This document shows, piece by piece, positions 58,446 through 64,000 of a stretch of 64,000 bases of DNA. Source of the DNA: Laceyella sediminis (GTDB lineage: Bacteria > Bacillota > Bacilli > Thermoactinomycetales > Thermoactinomycetaceae). The translations under genes were made by a program, and so were the position numbers. Each line of letters opens with the position of its first letter. Position 1 is the stretch's first letter. The DNA lies in the NCBI RefSeq assembly GCF_003003125.1, contig NZ_PVTZ01000002.1, positions 310,001-374,000 on the forward strand, in the 5' to 3' direction. The notes under the pieces were generated by a model. That model saw nothing but the letters and a program-made list of their open reading frames with translations. It had not been told where the DNA came from and searched no databases.

Positions 58446-58578
58446 ATAATATCAACGTTTTTCACGTTTTAAAGGCGTTATTTTAAACGCCGGAAACCGG
58501 TAAATTAACATGATAACCGTTGAGGTGCGTTACCTGTAACCGCGTGTCGCGCGCGTGTTGAAAGGTGGCGCATTTTTT
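58446..58578 (+). other. Left end of the prophage
   Basis: Sequence between tRNA-Ser(CGA) and the integrase. It contains a TTTAAAGGCGTTATTTTAAACGCC-like inverted repeat that may bind integrase or terminate tRNA transcription. The attachment core would be shared with the tRNA 3' end; the right copy lies outside the window. Confidence 0.45.
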
Positions 58579-59628
58579 ATGTCCGAAAAACGGAAAACAC
58601 CGGTAAGAGAGCGTAAGGGTAAAAGTCACGTCAAAGAGCGCAAAGCAGTGGTTAGTAACGTTAGTATGGTGCAGGAACTAACCTTTGATGAAGCGCTAGA
58701 ACTGTTTGTAACCGCGAAGAAAGCGGAGGGCATGCGCCCGCGCACCATACACGACTACTACAAGCATATGGAATGGTTCCGGCGGTTCCTTTCGGAATTC
58801 TACCCGGATGTTACTACAATACAACAGTTAACACCGGAAGTCATCCGTAGTTATATTACGTATATGAAGGATGAGCGTAGCCCGTACGAAGGGGACGAGC
58901 GGCGGGAAAAAGCCATAAAGGGGTTATCGGTGAATACGATAAATATCCGTTTACGGACGCTTCGTGTGATGTGCCGTTTTTGGTATAGTGAAGGTTATTT
59001 ATCCGCTAATCCGATGGAGAAAATAAAGCTACTTAAATCGGATAGCGTTGACGATTTAACCGGATTTACTGATACGGAGATAAAGAAGCTGTTGGGAGCG
59101 GTAGACACGCGGCAATACAGCGGTTTTAGAGATAAGATTATCAAGCTCTTATTGCTCGATACTGGGATACGCATTAATGAGTTAGTTAATATCCGTATTG
59201 AGCATTTAGATACGAAACGGCTAACGCTTACTATCCCGGCAGAGGTAGCGAAGAACCGGAAAAGCCGCGATATACCGGTTAGCCGCAAGGTAATGAAAAT
59301 GATTACGGAGTTACACGAGGAAAACAAACAGTATTTTGACGAGCAAGATTACGTCTTTCTTACCGCTTACGGCGAGCCTATGATACCGGATACTTTCCGC
59401 CGTCGACTGTGGAAGTACGCAGAGGAAGCGGGAGTAGAACGGGCAACACCGCATATGTTCCGTCATTGTTTTGCTAGAAATTTCCTTTTGAATGGCGGAG
59501 ATGTCTTTACTTTGCAAAGGATTCTATCTCACTCGGACATCGCTACCACCAGAAGGTATATACAGTTAGATACGGAGGACATAAAAGCGCAACACATGAA
59601 GTTCAGCCCGGTAAATAAATTTCTTTAG
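58579..59628 (+). CDS. int: Tyrosine recombinase (phage integrase)
   Basis: 349 residues. N-terminal SAM-like/core-binding domain (about 35-140: TFDEALELFVTAKKAEGMRPRTIHDYYKHMEWFRRFL). The catalytic domain has Arg in TGIRINELVN, His-x-x-Arg in HMFRHCFARN, and the Tyr nucleophile in RRYIQL. It integrates the prophage, most likely into tRNA-Ser(CGA). I used the ATG at 58579 with AAAGGTGG upstream. Codon choice (many CGG, GGT, TTA) differs from the host genes to the left. Confidence 0.92.
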   Translation: MSEKRKTPVRERKGKSHVKERKAVVSNVSMVQELTFDEALELFVTAKKAEGMRPRTIHDYYKHMEWFRRFLSEFYPDVTTIQQLTPEVIRSYITYMKDERSPYEGDERREKAIKGLSVNTINIRLRTLRVMCRFWYSEGYLSANPMEKIKLLKSDSVDDLTGFTDTEIKKLLGAVDTRQYSGFRDKIIKLLLLDTGIRINELVNIRIEHLDTKRLTLTIPAEVAKNRKSRDIPVSRKVMKMITELHEENKQYFDEQDYVFLTAYGEPMIPDTFRRRLWKYAEEAGVERATPHMFRHCFARNFLLNGGDVFTLQRILSHSDIATTRRYIQLDTEDIKAQHMKFSPVNKFL

Positions 59629-59715
59629 ATAAGTGTGCGAAACAGCGTTCCCATCGGTAATGTATATCGAGGGGTTTAAACCCGGAGATTTACGAACGGG
59701 AGGGGGAATGTTACA

Positions 59716-60615
59716 TTGTTCGAAACGACAAATAATTACGGAGAGATTTGGTTAAAAGGTAATTCTAACAAAAAGCCATTGAAATACGAAATTTTACCTA
59801 ATGGGTGTTATAAAGTTGTCGGGCGCAAATTAAGAAAAGACGGGCGCGGGCGGATTTGTATAAACGGCAAAGAAACATATATCCACCGCGCAGTTTACGA
59901 ACACTATTACGGAGAAATACCGAAAGGGTTTGTTATAAGACACCTTTGCAATTTTGGTGGTTGTATTAATATTGAACACATGGAATTAGGTACACAAAAG
60001 GATAATGTGCAAGACATGATTAAAAGCGGTAGAACGCGCGGAAAAGTTAATTCATTTGAAAAAATACAACCTGATTTTTCTTTTAAAGTAAATAACGATA
60101 GTCCATTTCATAAACACATGACAATTGATGTTAAAATAAACGAAGTAACACGCTGTTGGGAAGTAGTTAACCGCGTGCCTACGCCCGACGGATACTTTAG
60201 AGTAGCGGACGGTTTTGCTCACCGCTTTATGTATAAAAAATTTCACGGCGACATACCTAAAGGTTACGTAGTAAGGCATAAGTGCCACAATAGGGCTTGT
60301 GTAGCGCCGCATCATTTAGTGATAGGTACGCCTAAAGACAATGTAGAAGATAAAGTAAAATCAGGTAGACAATTAAAAGGAAGCACGCACGGTATGTCAA
60401 AATTAACGGAGCTACAAGCTATTTTTATCCGCATAATTTCACCGTTGATTAATACAAAAGAAAATCAGAAAGCGGGTTTAAAGCAAGAAGAAGTAGCGGA
60501 GTGGTTTGGTTTACGGCAAGCGTATATTAGCGCTTTATTATACAATAAATCGTGGAAGCACCTACCAAACCATAAAGAAATCCGCGAAATAGTCCGGGAA
60601 ATCGACGTATCATAA
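59716..60615 (+). CDS. HNH endonuclease with two HNH domains
   Basis: 299 residues, TTG start after GGGAGGGGG. Two tandem HNH_3-like units: the first about residues 45-110 (YIHRAVYEHYYGEIPKGFVIRHLCNFGGCINIEHMELGT), the second about 155-225 (AHRFMYKKFHGDIPKGYVVRHKCHNRACVAPHHLVIGT). Both keep the His and the Asn/His of the active site, and both end KDNVxDxxKSGR. The C-terminus (SKLTELQAIFIRI ... EVAEWFGLRQAYISALL) is a helix-turn-helix-like DNA-binding region. Probably a free-standing phage homing-type nuclease. Confidence 0.85.
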   Translation: MFETTNNYGEIWLKGNSNKKPLKYEILPNGCYKVVGRKLRKDGRGRICINGKETYIHRAVYEHYYGEIPKGFVIRHLCNFGGCINIEHMELGTQKDNVQDMIKSGRTRGKVNSFEKIQPDFSFKVNNDSPFHKHMTIDVKINEVTRCWEVVNRVPTPDGYFRVADGFAHRFMYKKFHGDIPKGYVVRHKCHNRACVAPHHLVIGTPKDNVEDKVKSGRQLKGSTHGMSKLTELQAIFIRIISPLINTKENQKAGLKQEEVAEWFGLRQAYISALLYNKSWKHLPNHKEIREIVREIDVS

Positions 60616-60631
60616 ATACTTATAATCTAAT

Positions 60632-60666
60632 GGCGCTTATCGGTTAATTTCCGGTAGCGCCTTTTT
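60632..60666 (+). terminator. Terminator after the HNH gene
   Basis: GGCGCT...CGG pairs with CCGGT AGCGCC, followed by five T residues. Confidence 0.75.
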
Positions 60667-60816
60667 ATATGACATGCCTTTCCGTTGCCACGTGTGGCGT
60701 AGCGGTTGGGCATGTTTTATATCATAGTTCATTTCCCCTTTATAGCCGCGCGGGTTCCTCCCCTTCCCCACGACGTACATAGCGTTCCTAACGCTAAAAC
60801 AAAGGAGGTGCTAACG

Positions 60817-61095
60817 ATGAGAACCGATTATAAACGGATGAGGGAGTTAGAACAAATTATACGCCCGGATAAATTACAAGCATGCTTACGATATTACGAG
60901 GAAATGAGCAAACCGAAAGGACAGCGTAAAAGCCATAAAGAATTGGCGGAAGAATTCGGTATTACGGAAATGACGTGGTGGAGATGGCGTCAAGACCCGG
61001 AGCCGACAGGAACGCGAAGAACGAATAAAGAAACTAGAAAACATAGCCAATCTACTAGAAGAAAAAGAAAAATTAACTCCGTTGCCGACGTATGA
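60817..61095 (+). CDS. Phage terminase small subunit-like protein, probably frameshifted at its end
   Basis: 92 residues from the ATG at 60817 with AAAGGAGG upstream. It contains a helix-turn-helix (SHKELAEEFGITEMTWWRWRQ) typical of small terminase DNA-binding domains. After WRQDPE the sequence turns into Arg/Thr/Ser-rich low-quality protein, whereas the +1 frame reads QEREERIKKLENIANLLEEKEKL, an obvious coiled coil, and runs into the large-subunit frame. A frameshift near 61000 is likely. Confidence 0.6.
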   Translation: MRTDYKRMRELEQIIRPDKLQACLRYYEEMSKPKGQRKSHKELAEEFGITEMTWWRWRQDPEPTGTRRTNKETRKHSQSTRRKRKINSVADV

Positions 61096-62680
61096 GCAAC
61101 GTTATTTACTCGACACGTTAAAAGAATTGAAGAAGTTAAAACGGGTACACCGCGCCGAATACGATTTGTTGTATTTTATGTTGGAATACTTTAGTGAAGA
61201 CGGGAACCCCGGCAATCCCGGTAACCTTATTCCAACGGGTATTAACTACGATAATAGCGCGCTTTTCCACAAAGAGTTATGCCGATTGCTTGATGAAATT
61301 ACGATGGGTAAAGTCAAATCAAACGTAGCATGGTGCGTAGGGCGGGGACACGCTAAAACGGCATACCTTTCTAACGGGTACTTATGCCACCAACTGGTAT
61401 ACCGTCATAAAAAATATATTGTTCTTGTATCAGAGACAACCGGCGTTGCTGGGGATTTCATCGGTTGGACACGGAACCAGTTAAAGCACAACCGGAAATT
61501 GCGGGAAGACTTCGGGGAACTGCTGAGCGCGCAAAAGACAAAAAACATCGCTGACAACAACGAAGAGTTTATAACGTACGAAAACCAGAAGGTAGAGGCA
61601 CGCGGAATCGGTACGCAGGTGCGCGGACTAAGGAATAACGAAACCCGACCGGATTTGTTTCTACTGGACGATTTGGAAAGTAAGGATAACACGAACACAC
61701 CGTAAGCTATTGCAAAGAATAAGGCGTGGTTTTGTGAAGAGTTACTAGAAGCGTTAGATGTTTCCGGCATGTGCATTTACATGGGTACGATTGTTGCTTA
61801 CGATTCCTTGTTAGATTGGGTAATCAAGAAACGCAAGGATTTTAAAAGCCGTAAATTTCCGGCTATTCTTAGTTGGAGTGAGCGACCCGATTTGTGGGAC
61901 GAATGGCGTAAAATTTATAACAGCGATGACCCGGAAGCGTTGGAGAAATCCGACGAGTTTTTTAATGATGACAAGGAAGAAATGTTGTGCGGAACACAGG
62001 TACTATGGGAAGCGCGATTTAGTTATTTAGATTTGATGAAGAAGAGAGAAAACAACGGTATTAAAGCATTCAACCAAGAATACTTAGGTGAACCCACCGA
62101 CGAAGAGCGCCAAATTTTTAAACAGGATTATTTCCATTATTTCACGGAAGAAGAGATAGCCGGTAGGGATTTTGATTACATTGGGGCAATTGACTTTGCT
62201 ATGGGTAAGGAAAAAGGAGACTATTCAGTAATTGCGACACTAGCGAAAAGCAAACAAAGTAATGTTTGTTACGTTGTAGACGTGTTTATGGAAAGGGTAC
62301 ATCCTGACGTCTTATTGTCGGAAGCAGTGCAAAGGGCGTTACGTTTCCAGTACAAGGCATTGGCTGTTGAAGCACAGCACGCGCAAGAGTGGTTTGCCGA
62401 TAAGTTAGCGGAGAAATTGCAGGAACACGGATACCCAGCCTATACACGACTCAAACAAATTAAACAACGGACACGTAAGGAACTAAGGATTGAAGCATTA
62501 TTACCGGATATTCAAGCCGGAAGAATACGATTTAAACGGGATATGAAAGACGTACTCGAGCAGTTTTACATGTACCCGATGCACAAGCATGATGACGCGC
62601 CGGACGCTATACAAATGGCGTTTACTTGCGCGAAAGGTTCGCATGTCACTGTAAGGACAAGTAAAAAACGATTGCGCTAA
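61082..62680 (+). pseudogene. Terminase large subunit, interrupted by a TAA
   Basis: One continuous frame of about 532 residues except for a TAA at 61703-61705. The first part has EQRYLLDTLKELKKLK, an atypical ATP-binding region (CVGRGHAKTAYLSN, Walker A-like) and Walker B DLFLLDDLES. The second part has the nuclease Asp in YIGAIDFAMGKEKGDYSV and DDAPDAIQMAF near the end. GAA-to-TAA (…NTNTP[E]AIAKNK) would explain the stop. The protein would package phage DNA; as written it is inactive unless readthrough occurs. Confidence 0.82.
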
Positions 62681-62698
62681 CGTGCAGGAGGTGAAAGC

Positions 62699-64000
62699 GT
62701 GGGAGCCTGGAACTACTTGACGTTGGGAGCGCAGGAACTGGATGAATTTCTTTTCTCTCCGTTCCAGCAAGCGATAGGTAAAGCAAATTAGGTACTACGA
62801 GTATTACAACGGTAAACAGCACGTTCACCCACATACCGGGCAACTCGTAAAGGCGGAAGACTTGCCACGCCCAACCGGTTTGGACTACGACCCCACCAGG
62901 TATACTACGAACTATTTTAAAACGTTCATTCAACGTAAAAGCCGGTGGCAAATGGGCGGTAAGCACACCGTAAACGTAACCGCTAAAATGATTGACCCAC
63001 CGGAAGAACAGGCGGCACCGGATTATACCCCATTGCCGGAACAGGAGAAGGAAAACAAACGTGCCGAAGGTTACGAACAACTTTTGCGCCAACTGTGGAA
63101 AGAAAACAAAATGCGGGAAAAGTTGCTACAGGCGGCGCGTGACCGACTGATTGCGGGGCGCGTCGGTTGTAAAATTGTATTCAACCCGCGTACCGGTAAA
63201 ATTCATTGGGTGTTCCGCCCGGATTATGAAATATTTCCGGTATATTCCGATGATGATTTTGAGGAACTAATTGCCGTCCACTTTGTCCACGCTTTCGAAC
63301 GTGCTAACAAAGTATTCTACCGAAAACAAACGTTTTCACTAGAAAACGGTGAGTGCTTTATTGAGGAAGCTGACTATACGGAAGATTTGAAACTGGAACA
63401 GGTGATTACCTCGAAATCACCGTTAGGTACCGACTTTATCCCAGTTGTGCTGTTCCCTATGTCTGATTTGAGCGGTAGCGAAGGGTTAAGCACCGAAGCA
63501 GAAGACATTAAACAGCAAACCGACGTACTGAACCAACTAAACGAAGACGCAATAGATAGTTTGAAATTTGAAATGTTTAGCATGACGGCGTTAATTAACG
63601 TGCCGGAAGGTACTTCTAATAAACTGCAAATTGCGCCCGGCTCGGTACTAGAGCTAGCAGGCGGGTTAACTGATGGTCAAACACCGGAAATTAAAAAGGT
63701 AGAAGGCGGGTTTAGGTGGAAAGATGCGTACAAAGACACCTACAACCGAATTAAGGGCGCCTTGCATGAGATTACCGGTATTCCAAATATCGTACCGGAT
63801 GAGTTGAATTTTGGCGGATTAAACGGAGAAGCGTTACACCTGTTGTTCCATTCCATTATCAGTGAGACGGAAGAACATTGGTTAATCTGGCAGGAACGCT
63901 TACAGGAACTGCACGAAAAAACCGTTAAGTATTTGCAAGCACGTTTAAATGAGCCTAACTTCGCTTATAACAAAGAAGTTGTACGGTTAATTGGTAATGA
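62699..64000 (+). pseudogene. Phage portal protein, 5' frameshifted and 3' truncated by the window edge
   Basis: GTG start at 62699 with GGAGG upstream, then 30 codons (GAWNYLTLGAQELDEFLFSP...) ending at a TAG (62789-62791). The +1 frame then continues without a stop to the end of the window: RYYEYYNGKQHVHPHTGQL ... YFKTFIQRKSRWQMGG ... AEDIKQQTDVLNQLNEDAID ... ALHEITGIPNI, typical of SPP1/A118-type portals. Deleting one G near 62776 would give AIVKQIRYYEYYNG in frame. It follows the terminase as in other tailed phages. Confidence 0.8.

Noticed and set aside
58579-64000. CRISPR self-targeting of the resident prophage
   Set aside because: I compared several spacers by eye with the visible prophage genes and found no match. 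Spacers containing GATC or GGCC cannot match this part. The rest of the prophage is outside the window.

Overview
The window is a Gram-positive chromosome segment spanning the replication origin. Gene order is jag-yidC-yidD-rnpA-rpmH / oriC / dnaA-dnaN-yaaA-recF-remB-gyrB-gyrA / yaaC / guaB-dacA-pdxS-pdxT-serS, the classic Bacillales arrangement. A spo0M homologue, an immune-inhibitor-A protease, a poly-gamma-glutamate hydrolase and a ~1090-residue Cas12b fit a spore-forming, probably thermophilic member of the Thermoactinomycetaceae (Laceyella-like). The genus is an inference from recalled protein resemblance; no database search was run.

Layout. 1-1852 (minus): membrane-insertion and RNase P genes. 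1853-4150: bipartite oriC around dnaA, with perfect DnaA boxes and, before dnaN, a DnaA-box/DnaA-trio/AT-rich unwinding element. 4151-19018: DNA replication and topology genes, IMP dehydrogenase, PBP5, PLP synthase, and serS behind a serine T-box (UCC specifier, UGGC bulge). 19133-19222 is tRNA-Ser(UGA). From there to about 33.4 kb the DNA is clearly AT-richer and accessory. It holds degraded lipoprotein genes, a type V-B CRISPR-Cas locus (cas12b, cas4-cas1 fusion, cas2), a tracrRNA-leader-array module (12 repeats), an HTH-TPR regulator with small ORFs, and then a second near-identical tracrRNA-leader followed by an independent array (9 repeats). 33.6-58.3 kb returns to ordinary chromosome: PepSY protein, secreted proteins, InhA, FHA/winged-helix regulator, two-component systems, asnB, spo0M, TetR-YhgE, a Zur-regulated znuACB-zur operon, a TldE/PmbA homologue and tadA. 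From tRNA-Ser(CGA) at 58354 to the end lies a prophage with integrase, HNH nuclease, terminase and portal. Its packaging genes carry inactivating mutations.

How the parts work together. Cas12b is the single effector; Cas4-Cas1 and Cas2 form the adaptation machinery. The duplicated tracrRNA modules can in principle each serve either array because the repeats are identical. The second module starts exactly at the CTAG where a small palindromic MITE-like repeat ends. That repeat occurs three times in the window, once as an in-frame insertion inside an ORF. The best leads are: (i) the duplicated tracrRNA-leader-array module and its MITE junction; (ii) complete absence by eye of GATC and GGCC from about 5.5 kb of prophage; (iii) a one-base frame offset at the start of cas4-cas1; (iv) the regulator and small ORFs lying between the two arrays.
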